Shown: positions 17,618 through 25,193 of the stretch, in pieces
Position numbering within the stretch: position 1 is the stretch's first letter
Layout: each line of letters opens with the position of its first letter
Assembly (NCBI RefSeq): GCF_018398335.1
Contig: NZ_JAHBRX010000001.1
Span: 310,001 to 374,000 of the forward strand
Source: Chelatococcus sp. HY11
GTDB lineage: Bacteria; Pseudomonadota; Alphaproteobacteria; Rhizobiales; Beijerinckiaceae
Length of the DNA stretch: 64,000 nt
Direction of reading: 5' to 3'
Position numbers and translations under genes: made by a program
Notes under the pieces: generated by a model
Database searches by the model: none
Seen by the model: the letters and a program-made list of their open reading frames with translations, nothing else
Told to the model about the DNA's origin: nothing

Positions 17618-18092
17618 GGCGGCCTTCGATCGGGAAGTCAAACTTCTCCATCGACTTATGTCATTCACAAAAATCGATGAGCAAAGTGGATGCTGGCTGT
17701 GGACCGGATCCAAGACCCATAATGGGTATGGAGAGCTCAACGTCGACCGTCGAGCGCGTAGGGTGCATAGGCTATCCTACGAACTACTTCATGGCTCAAT
17801 CCCCACCGGGGAGTTTGTTTGCCATTCTTGCGATGTCCGCGCTTGCTGGAACCCGGCACACTTGTTCTGCGGCACCGCTCAAGACAACTCCAGCGACATG
17901 AAGGCCAAGGGGCGCCATCGACCCGCGCCTCAACGTGGCGGCGCAAACGGCAACGCACTCGTCGACGAAGAGGCGGTTCGGCGGATCCGGCTGGACCAAA
18001 GGCCCTTGAAAACGATCGCCGCCGAACTCGGACTCCACTTCACGACAGTCAGTGATATCCGGCGCCGAAAGTCTTGGAGGCACGTCGAATGA
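17529..18092 (+). CDS. HNH endonuclease with C-terminal HTH
   Basis: A 187-aa homing-type nuclease. Residues 55-125 hold the HNH core: CWLWTGSKTHNGYGEL, H80, then VCHSCDVRACWNPAHLFCGT with C98/C101 and C106-N108-H111. Residues about 145-185 (IRLDQRPLKTIAAELGLHF) form a helix-turn-helix of the kind that gives such enzymes target specificity. It separates the holin from the spanin genes. Start 17529 has GGAG about 9 bases upstream but overlaps the holin by 89 bases; ATG 17658 (MSFTKIDEQSG) is the alternative and keeps the whole domain. Free-standing HNH genes commonly invade phage genomes. Confidence 0.85.
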   Translation: MTTGNAASWPSAEKSTTTGHGGDGLSSKSEAAFDREVKLLHRLMSFTKIDEQSGCWLWTGSKTHNGYGELNVDRRARRVHRLSYELLHGSIPTGEFVCHSCDVRACWNPAHLFCGTAQDNSSDMKAKGRHRPAPQRGGANGNALVDEEAVRRIRLDQRPLKTIAAELGLHFTTVSDIRRRKSWRHVE

Positions 18093-18490
18093 AATGGATA
18101 GCCGCACTGCTGGGCGTGAGCCCGGCAGTGATCTATGTGGCGCTTGCTCTGGCCGCCACCGTGCCCGCCGCGTTCTGGGGCTACGGCGCCTGGCAATATC
18201 GCTCTGGCCGCTCGGTGGGCAAGGCGGAGGTGACACTTGCCGTTGAGCGCGCCACCGCCGCGGAACGCGAGCGCCAGTGGATCGCCAATGAGGCGGCCCA
18301 AGCCGTGGCCCGCGAACAGGTCGAGCGCCTCACCAAGAGCCGCGACCGACTCCAATCCCTCCTGAAGGAAATCGCCGATGCGGCAGATCAAGATCCTCTG
18401 CGCGATGCTTGCGGTGTTGGCGCTGACAGCAGCATGCGGCTCGACAAAATTCGTCGCCCAGCCGCCGGTTCTAAGTCCTCCTCCCGCTGA
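18089..18490 (+). CDS. Inner-membrane spanin (Rz-like)
   Basis: A 133-aa protein with one N-terminal membrane segment (about residues 14-34, AVIYVALALAATVPAAFW) and a periplasmic helical, Glu/Arg-rich region (about 45-115), the usual i-spanin layout. It starts by ATGA overlap with the HNH gene. An o-spanin gene begins inside its 3' end in the +1 frame at 18378. Together these should fuse inner and outer membranes after endolysin action. The call rests on topology and the nested partner rather than on residue similarity. Confidence 0.8.
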   Translation: MKWIAALLGVSPAVIYVALALAATVPAAFWGYGAWQYRSGRSVGKAEVTLAVERATAAERERQWIANEAAQAVAREQVERLTKSRDRLQSLLKEIADAADQDPLRDACGVGADSSMRLDKIRRPAAGSKSSSR

Positions 18491-18668
18491 ACTGGAGAAG
18501 GACTGCGCCGATACCGTCCCTTTGCCCAAGCGTAGGCTCGCACAGCATGAAGTCGAGCGTCTCTGGGGGCAGGATCGCGCCAACCTTGTCGAGTGCGGGG
18601 AGGGCAAGGCCGCCCTGCGCGACTTCTACCGGGACAGGGATTCGCGCCTCTCCCCGAAAGCTTCATGA
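18378..18668 (+). CDS. Outer-membrane spanin lipoprotein (Rz1-like)
   Basis: A 96-aa lipoprotein whose signal peptide ends in lipobox LTAAC (Cys20), followed by a proline-rich stretch (AQPPVLSPPPAELEK) as in Rz1 proteins. It is longer than lambda Rz1. It starts inside the Rz-like gene in another frame and overlaps it by 113 bases, the partly embedded spanin arrangement. The end overlaps the next gene by an ATGA. Confidence 0.8.
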   Translation: MRQIKILCAMLAVLALTAACGSTKFVAQPPVLSPPPAELEKDCADTVPLPKRRLAQHEVERLWGQDRANLVECGEGKAALRDFYRDRDSRLSPKAS

Positions 18669-18976
18669 TGGAAATCTCATTCCTTTTCACTGCCATCTCG
18701 GCATGTGTCGCTGTTGTTGGCGCCATCGCCGCTGCGTTGCGCCATCAGCACAACCAGATCCGAGCGGTGCAACAGGACGCGGCGCACGAAATCGACGCCA
18801 TTCGTGAGCAGGTGACCGCCACGCGCCGGCACCTCACTGAATTTCAGGTCGAAGTCGCCACCAACTACACGACCAACAGAGCCATCCAGCAGGTCGAGGA
18901 CCGGCTGGTGTCCGCCATCAATCGTATTGGCGATCGGCTCGACCAAGCCTTCGACAAGTTCGCTTCTCGACAGTAA
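18665..18976 (+). CDS. Single-pass membrane coiled-coil phage protein
   Basis: A 103-aa protein with one N-terminal membrane segment (residues about 5-25, SFLFTAISACVAVVGAIAAA) and a long coiled coil (about 28-100, EIDAIREQVTATRRHLTEF). Start is ATG 18665 (ATGA overlap with the o-spanin) or the adjacent ATG 18668. In the lysis module it could be a holin partner, antiholin or pinholin-like protein. The family is not recognised. Confidence 0.6.
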   Translation: MMEISFLFTAISACVAVVGAIAAALRHQHNQIRAVQQDAAHEIDAIREQVTATRRHLTEFQVEVATNYTTNRAIQQVEDRLVSAINRIGDRLDQAFDKFASRQ

Positions 18977-18987
18977 CGGAGGGCCTT

Positions 18988-19626
18988 ATGCGCCAGCTCC
19001 TATATCGTGCGGCCCAGATTTTCGGCGCCGCGTGCGCTGCCGTGCTCATACTCTTCCTGGTGTCCGCTCAGACACCTGCGCCCACTCCCACGGCCGGATC
19101 CGTCGTCTTCCTCGGTGACGCGCGCGGCCACGGGTCGGGTGTTCACATTGGCGACGGCTACATCCTCACGGCCGCGCATGTCGTGCGCTCCGAAAAGACT
19201 ATGCCGGTCGTCATGGATGATGGGGTCACCGTCGAGGGCGCCATCCTCTGGGCGAGCCCGGAATATGATGTGGCTCTGATTCGTGCGCCAGTGAATGCAA
19301 AGGCGGCCCCGCTGGCCTGTCGCGAGGCGAAGGTTGGCGAAGAGATCCGCGCCTCCGGCAACCCCTATGACCAGAAGTTCGTTACGGCTCGAGGTCACGT
19401 GAGCGGAGCCGCTCGCGAATACGAGCCGTGGAAGCGCGTGCTCGTTCTCGACACGACGATGGTTCACGGCATGAGCGGTGGCCCGACATTCGACATGCAG
19501 GGCAACGTCATCGGGATCAACGTCGGTGTGATGGTCGTGAGCCAGGGCGTGGCGTCGTACGTCGCCAGCTTCGGCTACATCGTGCCCGGATCGACCGTCT
19601 GCATGCTTATGGGCCGGGAGGGTTGA
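18988..19626 (+). CDS. Membrane-anchored trypsin-like (S1) serine protease
   Basis: A 212-aa protein with a membrane anchor or uncleaved signal at residues about 9-27, then a proline spacer and a compact trypsin-type domain. All three catalytic residues are visible: His64 in TAAHVV, Asp94 in EYDVALI and Ser163 in HGMSGGPTF. GGAGG precedes ATG 18988, and the stop shares a base with the next ATG. The domain would face the periplasm. Possible roles are lysis timing, envelope protein cleavage or superinfection exclusion; none is shown. It is an unusual gene to find right after spanins, with base use like its neighbours. Confidence 0.8.
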   Translation: MRQLLYRAAQIFGAACAAVLILFLVSAQTPAPTPTAGSVVFLGDARGHGSGVHIGDGYILTAAHVVRSEKTMPVVMDDGVTVEGAILWASPEYDVALIRAPVNAKAAPLACREAKVGEEIRASGNPYDQKFVTARGHVSGAAREYEPWKRVLVLDTTMVHGMSGGPTFDMQGNVIGINVGVMVVSQGVASYVASFGYIVPGSTVCMLMGREG

Positions 19627-20879
19627 TGCAAGCGCCGGTGACTGACGAACAGGCCAGAGAGGCGGCAGCCGCTCTCGCCAAGCATGGAAACCAGACCGCC
19701 GCTGCACTCGCTCTCGGCATCGCTCGCTCCACATTCCAGAACAGATTGCGCGGTGGGGCCGGCGGCGCTGCCCCCGAGCCCATCCCCCATCCCGCCACGC
19801 CAGCCGAGCTCGTGGCGGCCGATCGAAAGATCGTCCGCCTGCAGGACGAAGTGAATGATCTCCGCGCCAAGCTGCGTGAAGCACAGCGTGGCCATCTCGC
19901 CGACGAGGTCGTGCTCGAGGCGCTTGGCGTCATGGGTGCCGCGCCAGAGAGCCCGCCCGATTGGTTGACGCGGATCCCAGCAGCTTCAGCAACCAAGACG
20001 CCGGAAGTGCCCGTGACCATTTGGTCGGACTGGCACATGGGCGAAGTCGTGAGTCGCGACGAAGTGGGCGGCTGCAACGCCTACAGCATCGAGATCGCCG
20101 AGCGCCGGGTCCGGCGTCTTCTGGACGCCACAATAGACATCTGCGCCAACCACGGGCCGAAGAGCTATCCAGGGATCGTGGTCAATCTGCTCGGCGATTT
20201 CGTCTCCGGTGGGTTGCATCCCGAACTTGCAAAGACTGATGACGAGGAGGTCATCCCGGCCGCGCTTCGTTGCCGGGATCTTCTCATCGCCGGCCTGGAG
20301 CGTATGGCCGCCATCTTCGGCAAGGTCTACGTGCCCTGCACGGCGGGCAACCACGGCAGGGGCACGCCGAAGCCGGAATTCAAGCGCTACGTCTACAAAA
20401 ACTTTGATTGGCTGATTTATCAGCTCCTGCAAAGGCACTTCGCGGATGACCCGCGAGTGCAGATTGACATCCGCGCCTCCAACGAGGTGCACTATCGGGT
20501 CTATGGCCAGCGGTATCTGGCCATGCATGGCGACATGCTGGGCGTGAAGGGTGGCGACGGGATCATCGGTTCGATCGGGCCGATTATGCGTGGCGAGGTG
20601 AAGACCAGAGGCCAGGCGACGTCCCTCGGCAATGACTATGACATCCTGCTCATGGGCCATTGGCACCAGGAGCTTTGGTTGCCGCGTGCGATCGTCGCCA
20701 ACACCCTCAAGGGGTTTGACGAGTATGCGAAGAACGCGCTTAGGGCGCCGCCAAGCGAGCCCTCGCAGCCGCTTTGGTTCGTCCACCCGACCCGCGGCAT
20801 TACCAGTCGCTGGGCCGTGAAGGTCGAGGAGCGGAAGGCCACACCGGCGGACTGGGTGTCATGGCGGGAGGCAGCATGA
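19626..20879 (+). CDS. Metallophosphoesterase with N-terminal HTH
   Basis: A 417-aa protein of the calcineurin-like phosphoesterase class. The metal-binding motifs are all readable: SDWHMG (D135, H137), GDFVSGG (D191), GNHGR (N242, H243), MHGD (H301) and GHWH (344-347). Residues 5-42 (DEQAREAAAALAKHGNQT, then ALALGIARSTFQNRL) form a helix-turn-helix, followed by a helical linker with coiled-coil character (65-95). The fusion suggests a nucleic acid or nucleotide substrate. ATG 19626 shares a base with the protease stop and is preferred over starts further left that lie inside the protease gene. It overlaps the next gene by ATGA. Confidence 0.85.
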   Translation: MQAPVTDEQAREAAAALAKHGNQTAAALALGIARSTFQNRLRGGAGGAAPEPIPHPATPAELVAADRKIVRLQDEVNDLRAKLREAQRGHLADEVVLEALGVMGAAPESPPDWLTRIPAASATKTPEVPVTIWSDWHMGEVVSRDEVGGCNAYSIEIAERRVRRLLDATIDICANHGPKSYPGIVVNLLGDFVSGGLHPELAKTDDEEVIPAALRCRDLLIAGLERMAAIFGKVYVPCTAGNHGRGTPKPEFKRYVYKNFDWLIYQLLQRHFADDPRVQIDIRASNEVHYRVYGQRYLAMHGDMLGVKGGDGIIGSIGPIMRGEVKTRGQATSLGNDYDILLMGHWHQELWLPRAIVANTLKGFDEYAKNALRAPPSEPSQPLWFVHPTRGITSRWAVKVEERKATPADWVSWREAA

Positions 20880-21271
20880 TGTGCGAGGCCTGCCAGGGCG
20901 CGGGCTTGGCGCTTGAAGACCTTCGCCACCTTCCTGGCTTCATCTATCTCGCCACACCCTACAGCAAGTATGCGGCCGGCCTCGAGGCCGCCGCGACGGA
21001 AGCAAGCCGGATTGCTGCGCGCCTGATGGCGCGTGGCTTCCACGTGCTGTCGCCGATCGCGCACAGCCATGCCGTTGCCGAGGCGGGCGGTCTGGACAAG
21101 ATGGACCAGGAACTATGGGCCTATCAGGATGGCCCGCTGCTGGATGCTGCTGCTGCCGTTGTGGTCGCGCTGATGCCGGGTTGGGCGGAGAGCGCCGGCG
21201 TCCGCGCGGAGATCGATATCGCGCGGCAACAGCGCAAGCCCATCGTCTTTCTTCATCCGGAGCATGCATGA
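20876..21271 (+). CDS. DUF1937/nucleoside 2-deoxyribosyltransferase-like protein
   Basis: A 131-aa protein with the family pattern FIYLATPYSKYAAGLEAAA, RLMARGFHVLSPIAHSHA, a middle DQELWAYQDGPLLDAAAAVV and a late AESAGVRAEIDIARQQRKP. These match the DUF1937/DUF4406 group related to nucleoside 2-deoxyribosyltransferases, often phage-encoded. Four cysteine-rich N-terminal residues (CEACQGAG) add a possible metal-binding lead. The start at 20876 overlaps the phosphoesterase stop; ATG 20861 is an alternative. It likely acts on nucleotides or nucleosides, perhaps in base modification or salvage; the substrate is unknown. Confidence 0.7.
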   Translation: MMCEACQGAGLALEDLRHLPGFIYLATPYSKYAAGLEAAATEASRIAARLMARGFHVLSPIAHSHAVAEAGGLDKMDQELWAYQDGPLLDAAAAVVVALMPGWAESAGVRAEIDIARQQRKPIVFLHPEHA

Positions 21272-21579
21272 CCGAGCCAATGAGGGCGCAGATTCTTCGC
21301 CAGGGGATCGCGCTGACGTGCGGATCGCGGGATGAGGAATACGGCCCGCCCGCGATAAACCTGGCCTGCGCTGGAGAGCTCAAGCGCGTGATCCGCAGAT
21401 TCATGGGGCGCGAGATCGGACCGGCTGAGCAGGAGGCGCTCGACATGGTGTTGACCAAAGTTGCTCGGCTTGTCACGGGGCAGCCCAAGCCAGACACATA
21501 TGTCGACGGCGCGACCTACTTCGCAATCGCGGGCGAGGTGGCGCTGGCCGCTATAGACCTCTGCCCCGTCGACCAATAA
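21268..21579 (+). CDS. DUF6378-like phage protein
   Basis: A 103-aa protein starting by ATGA overlap. The reading CGSRDEEYGPPAINLACAGE, EQEALDMVLTKVARLVTGQ and DTYVDGATYFAIAGEVAL matches the pattern of DUF6378, a helical, MazG-like domain common in phages. It is last in the plus-strand chain of coupled genes. A role in nucleotide handling would fit its DUF1937-like neighbour but is inference. Confidence 0.65.
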   Translation: MTEPMRAQILRQGIALTCGSRDEEYGPPAINLACAGELKRVIRRFMGREIGPAEQEALDMVLTKVARLVTGQPKPDTYVDGATYFAIAGEVALAAIDLCPVDQ

Positions 21580-21588
21580 GCGACTCGC

Positions 21589-21855
21589 TCACCCCGTAGA
21601 ATCCAACTCACCCCGCGCCCATCGAAATGCTTCGGCTTGGCTGTAGGGAATGAATTTCTCCACAGCCACACTGCCGCAGCTGCGGCACCGAAATCTGAAC
21701 CGGTCGATCTCTTCCATCTGATGACGCTTCGCCGCACGCTTCAGGAGCGTTGCCGGTTCGACAAGCCCGCGGTGCCCGCAATCTAGGCACGCCACGCACA
21801 GCGGCATGCCGTCCAGGGTGTGGACGTTGTCTATCAAGGCGGATCTTCTCATCAT
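21589..21855 (-). CDS. Small zinc-ribbon protein
   Basis: An 88-aa product with two CxxC pairs, C23-C26 (CVACLDCGH) and C57-C60 (CRSCGS), which make a zinc ribbon. The C-terminal part reads EKFIPYSQAEAFRWARGE. It is transcribed against the rest of the prophage and lies between the last phage gene and attR, the usual site for a gene expressed in the lysogen. No clear ribosome binding site precedes the ATG pair at 21850-21855, and an upstream in-frame start exists, so the start is uncertain. Confidence 0.55.
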   Translation of the reverse strand: MMRRSALIDNVHTLDGMPLCVACLDCGHRGLVEPATLLKRAAKRHQMEEIDRFRFRCRSCGSVAVEKFIPYSQAEAFRWARGELDSTG

Positions 21856-22043
21856 TAGAACATAGCATGAACATGACGGCGCATCAAAGCGAGGCTTGCA
21901 TTCCGCACCCAGCAAGGTAAGATTGCATCGATGCAATGAAGTCCCTGCGCAGATGGTTTGCAAATGTGTCATAAGTATCTGATGTTTCGTTGAGGATATG
22001 TAGCACGGTTTGCAAATTTCGCTCGAAATCTCAAAGTGAGATC

Positions 22044-22092
22044 CTGACTCTTAATCAGCGGGTCCAAGGTTCGAGCCCTTGTGCGCCCACCA
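22044..22092 (+). other. attR: 3' fragment of tRNA-Lys(CTT)
   Basis: These 49 bases match the 3' half of a tRNA: anticodon loop CTCTTAA at 22048-22054 with anticodon CTT, partial anticodon stem, T arm CAAGG-TTCGAGC-CCTTG at 22065-22081, acceptor strand TGCGCCC at 22082-22088 and encoded ACCA at 22089-22092. No 5' half (expected GGGCGCA acceptor strand and D arm) lies upstream, and the anticodon stem is broken at 22043, so it is not a working gene. Phages commonly integrate into the 3' end of tRNA genes and leave such a copy. A short inverted repeat ATCTCA-AAG-TGAGAT at 22028-22042 touches the left edge. Confidence 0.85.
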
Positions 22093-22457
22093 ATCGAACA
22101 CAAGCCCCATAAGGGTTTCAGCGTTCGGTGGTGTTTCCAGACCGCAAGGCGGTTTCCAATCTCACGATTTGGTTTCCAATTCCCGTTCTGTTCCTGTTCT
22201 CGGAAGGGCGGCAGGGCGAAGCTCTGCCCAGCGGCTTTCGAGCAGCTTCATGCCGTCGCGCGCGGCATGACTTGTCGCGTCTCATTCCAGGCACCATGAC
22301 CTGCGCTATCCAGAGGTGATTGGCGGGTCATCGGCTATCCGGGGTTGCCGGATGCGAAAAAAAATGGCCCGATAGTCCATCTGACATGTTTTCAACATCG
22401 AAGCTGTGGATAGATAGCATCTCGCCCGTTATCCCCATCCCGTCTGCGGAATGAGTA
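22093..22457. other. Intergenic DNA right of attR
   Basis: This 365-base stretch holds no convincing gene. GGTTTCCAAT occurs twice at about 22149 and 22169. It should be host DNA that lay downstream of the tRNA before integration. No promoter or terminator stands out. Confidence 0.5.
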
Positions 22458-23618
22458 ATGACATTTGTGCGAATGACGTTGTGTTGCGCGCTCTTCTTGG
22501 GGGGAAGTGCCGCAGCAAAGGCTGAGGATACTATCCGTCTTGAACTCTCGCCGCAGGCAGAGACCGTCTACGACTATGCCACGGAGAGATGCCGCCCGAA
22601 CAGCATTCCGGACAGTCCGGCCCGCGCGCTGCGGCGTTCGGATGGTTCCGTGGCCCTCATCGGTGGTCACCTGACCAACTGGTTCATGGAAGGGCCGCGC
22701 CTCGACGACGTGAAGCCTAATTGTGCCATTTCATCCCGCGCCGCCGAATCACCCAACCCGGCTGATTTCGACGATCGCTACTGGATCCAGGCGCTGCTCC
22801 CGGTGGGCGAGGGCAGGGTTATCGGGCTTGGCAGCCAGGAATTCATGGGCAAGCGGCACAAGGGGGTCTGCGACGGTCCTGGCGCCCAGTCGCCCTGCTG
22901 GTACTCCTCGATCGTGACGGTCAGCGCGGACGCGAAGAACCTCGATTTCTCGCTGTTGCCCCAGGCCGAGCGGCTCGTGGCGTCATCAAGCGCCCCCTTC
23001 GACCCGAAGGTGAGAATGACGGGCTTCTTCACGGCCTCGAACATCGTGCGTGATGGCCAATATCTTTATTTCGTGGGGTGGACCGCCGGTGAGGCCAAGC
23101 CCGGGCCGAACGGCAATTGCCTGTTTCGCTCCACCCTCGCGGAAGCGGCCAAGGGGGAGTGGAAAGTCCTGAGCGACGGACAGTTCACGCGGCCGCCACA
23201 GGCCTACCGCGGCGCTGACGCGACAACCCGCTGTGACAATATTGGCGGGGACAGGCGGGGCAAGCCGCCATTCGGCCGCTTTCGTTCCATCGTTCGCCTG
23301 AAAAGCCACGACCTTTGGCTCGCCACCTATAACACGGGCATCCCCAATCCCGGCGTTTTCTACACCACGTCCAAGGATCTGGTGAATTGGAGCGAGCCGA
23401 GAATGCTGGCCGACTTCAAGCCGTTCTGGCAATCAAAAGGCGTCTGCGCGGATTTCTATGAATATCCGTCCTTCATCGATCCCGCGAGCGATTCGGACAT
23501 ATTCGATACGGCCGGCGATGCCTTCTACGTCTATTTCACGCGGCTGAACTGGACGAACTGCAAGCGCGGTATGGATAGGGATATCGTGCGCTTTCCGGTG
23601 CGGGTTGTTTCCGGTTGA
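22458..23618 (+). CDS. Secreted protein of unknown function, propeller-like
   Basis: A 386-aa protein with a cleavable signal peptide (about residues 1-22, ending AAAKA before ED). The mature part is beta-rich with repeated segments such as FFTASNIVRDGQYLYFVGWT, FGRFRSIVRLKSHDLWLATY and NPGVFYTTSKDLVNWSEP, the strand pattern of five-bladed propeller glycosidase-like folds. The TTSKDLVNW motif resembles those of GH43-type proteins, but no catalytic acid set is certain. Eight or so cysteines suggest disulfides in the periplasm. It is the first host gene after attR and is followed by a glycan-modifying gene, so a role on extracellular sugar is plausible. Confidence 0.5.
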   Translation: MTFVRMTLCCALFLGGSAAAKAEDTIRLELSPQAETVYDYATERCRPNSIPDSPARALRRSDGSVALIGGHLTNWFMEGPRLDDVKPNCAISSRAAESPNPADFDDRYWIQALLPVGEGRVIGLGSQEFMGKRHKGVCDGPGAQSPCWYSSIVTVSADAKNLDFSLLPQAERLVASSSAPFDPKVRMTGFFTASNIVRDGQYLYFVGWTAGEAKPGPNGNCLFRSTLAEAAKGEWKVLSDGQFTRPPQAYRGADATTRCDNIGGDRRGKPPFGRFRSIVRLKSHDLWLATYNTGIPNPGVFYTTSKDLVNWSEPRMLADFKPFWQSKGVCADFYEYPSFIDPASDSDIFDTAGDAFYVYFTRLNWTNCKRGMDRDIVRFPVRVVSG

Positions 23619-23739
23619 GACGATGACGGATAGACTGCATGGCCGCGGATAACGCAGGGAAAGTTGCCGGTGCGTGGTTGTCATTCTGGCATGATGGCTG
23701 CATGGACTATCCCGGCGTGAAATACCGCGCGTCGGGCTA

Positions 23740-23758
23740 AGCGATTGTTGCAATCGCT
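23740..23758. repeat. Short perfect inverted repeat
   Basis: AGCGATTG-TTG-CAATCGCT between the secreted protein gene and the pyruvyltransferase gene. It could be a weak terminator or an operator; no T run follows. Confidence 0.35.
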
Positions 23759-23864
23759 CCTTACGTTCGGCAGCAATTCCTTTGGGCAGTTCCCGCCCAT
23801 CTGCAGGATTGAGAACCTCGGCCCGCTATGCTTCTGCGCATGGGCGACTACTGGTTAAAGGCGG

Positions 23865-25091
23865 ATGATGACCATGCTCTATCGTGAACAGCCCACGCGC
23901 ACGGTGCCCTATCGCTACTATAACGTGATCCGGAACTGTGGAGACGCAATCTCCGCCTATATCCTCAAGAACCAATTTGCTGCGACGGGCGTTTTCACCG
24001 AGTCCTCTCAGCCCCATCTGCTGCCGATCGGCAGCATCTTCTTCATGGCGAATGCGAACTCCTATATCTGGGGTTCGGGCGTGCTCAGCCCCTCGGTTGC
24101 ACTCGGCGCCATCGATGTGACCAAAATCAGGGCACTGCGCGGCGAGTTGACCCGCAATCACTTGCGCTCCGCGGGCCTTCAGGTGCCAGATGTGCCGCTG
24201 GGAGACCCCGGCATTCTGGTCAAACGTCTCGTCAGCCCGGACCAGATGCGCGCGCGGTATCGCGCTGCGATCGTGCCGCATCATTCCTCGCTGCACAGCA
24301 AGGCTTTTGACGCGTTTCGCGCGAGCGATGAATTCTGTGTCGTCGACATGATGGACGACTCGCTCCTGCCGCTTGAGCAGATCGCGCAGTCGGAAGTGGT
24401 GATCTCGCAAAGTCTGCATGGCCTGGTCTTCGCCGAAGCCTTGGGGCGGCCCAGCCTGTGGATCTCCAATCGCAACGAGCCTGTCTGGAACTTCAAGTTC
24501 AACGACTGGTTCTCGATGATGAAAAACCCGCAGCGTGAGCCGGTGGCGATCGCGGGCAAGCCCGAAGACCTGATCTCGCAGGCCGAGCATCGTGTTTCGA
24601 AGATCAACGAGGCAGAGTTGGTCGGCGCTTTCCCGTCAGAACTGCTTGAGGATCAAACCTCGGCGCTTCTGACGGATTTCGATGTATGCCGTGGCTTGTC
24701 GCCCTGGCAGATCTTCGTCGAGCAGCCGTTGGCGCTCAAGGCGGAGCCATCGCAACAAGAACTGGCGGCCTTTGCCAAGCGTATGCGCCAGCTTCGTGCC
24801 GCAGCCTTTACCGGTTTTGCTGAGCCGGCTTATCTCGCCGTCTATCCGTTGTCGCAGAAAAATACCCCCAGCCGCGTCGATCTCCAGGCTATACAGCGTT
24901 TCATGGATGAGCGCCGCAATTTCGATTTTGTCTGGATACCGGAGCGAGCTGAGCCGACCGGTCCCTCGGGCATTACAATCACCCCCGTCGAAACGAAGCT
25001 GGGGGCCGGCGGGCTCCCGCCTGGAGGTTTCATGATCCGGCCGTCCGGGTTCTTGTCCGCTAATTCCTCTTATGCGGTCGTTGGAGCATAG
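23865..25091 (+). CDS. Polysaccharide pyruvyltransferase family protein
   Basis: A 408-aa cytoplasmic protein of the family that adds pyruvate ketals to exopolysaccharide sugars (ExoV and GumL class), using phosphoenolpyruvate. Visible family marks are NCGDAISAYILKN near the N-terminus, PIGSIFFMAN then WGSGV, ALRGELTRNHL then PLGDPGIL, and SQSLHGLVFAEALGRPSLW in the C-terminal half of the domain. Residues about 270-408 are an extra C-terminal region, helical then beta-rich, that I do not recognise. It starts with ATGATG at 23865. Its presence suggests a pyruvylated surface polysaccharide. Confidence 0.85.
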   Translation: MMTMLYREQPTRTVPYRYYNVIRNCGDAISAYILKNQFAATGVFTESSQPHLLPIGSIFFMANANSYIWGSGVLSPSVALGAIDVTKIRALRGELTRNHLRSAGLQVPDVPLGDPGILVKRLVSPDQMRARYRAAIVPHHSSLHSKAFDAFRASDEFCVVDMMDDSLLPLEQIAQSEVVISQSLHGLVFAEALGRPSLWISNRNEPVWNFKFNDWFSMMKNPQREPVAIAGKPEDLISQAEHRVSKINEAELVGAFPSELLEDQTSALLTDFDVCRGLSPWQIFVEQPLALKAEPSQQELAAFAKRMRQLRAAAFTGFAEPAYLAVYPLSQKNTPSRVDLQAIQRFMDERRNFDFVWIPERAEPTGPSGITITPVETKLGAGGLPPGGFMIRPSGFLSANSSYAVVGA

Positions 25092-25193
25092 GGTATATCA
25101 TGCGTGGTCGCTGACTTGGCCTAGCCTTGAGGATAACACAAGAACGAATTGGTTCTGGACGTAGTCATCAATATTTCTGCGCGAGAAAGAGAT

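Larger units (their letters stand above)
1..22092 (+). mobile_element. Right arm of a siphovirus-type prophage, ending at attR
   Basis: Tail, lysis and accessory phage genes run almost without gaps on the plus strand from the window edge to about 21.6 kb, many joined by ATGA start/stop overlaps. The arm stops at a tRNA-Lys 3' fragment at 22044-22092. Tape measure, tail assembly chaperone with frameshift site, endolysin, holin and spanins together make a long-tailed non-contractile phage the best reading; no sheath or baseplate-wedge gene of a contractile tail is seen. Terminase, portal, capsid, repressor and integrase are absent from this window, so the element must continue to the left. No gene in the visible part looks broken, so it may be intact, but that cannot be judged from one arm. 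Confidence 0.9.

Noticed and set aside
22000-22092. A complete tRNA gene
   Set aside because: Only the half from anticodon loop to CCA is there; the D arm and 5' acceptor strand are missing and the anticodon stem is broken at its base.
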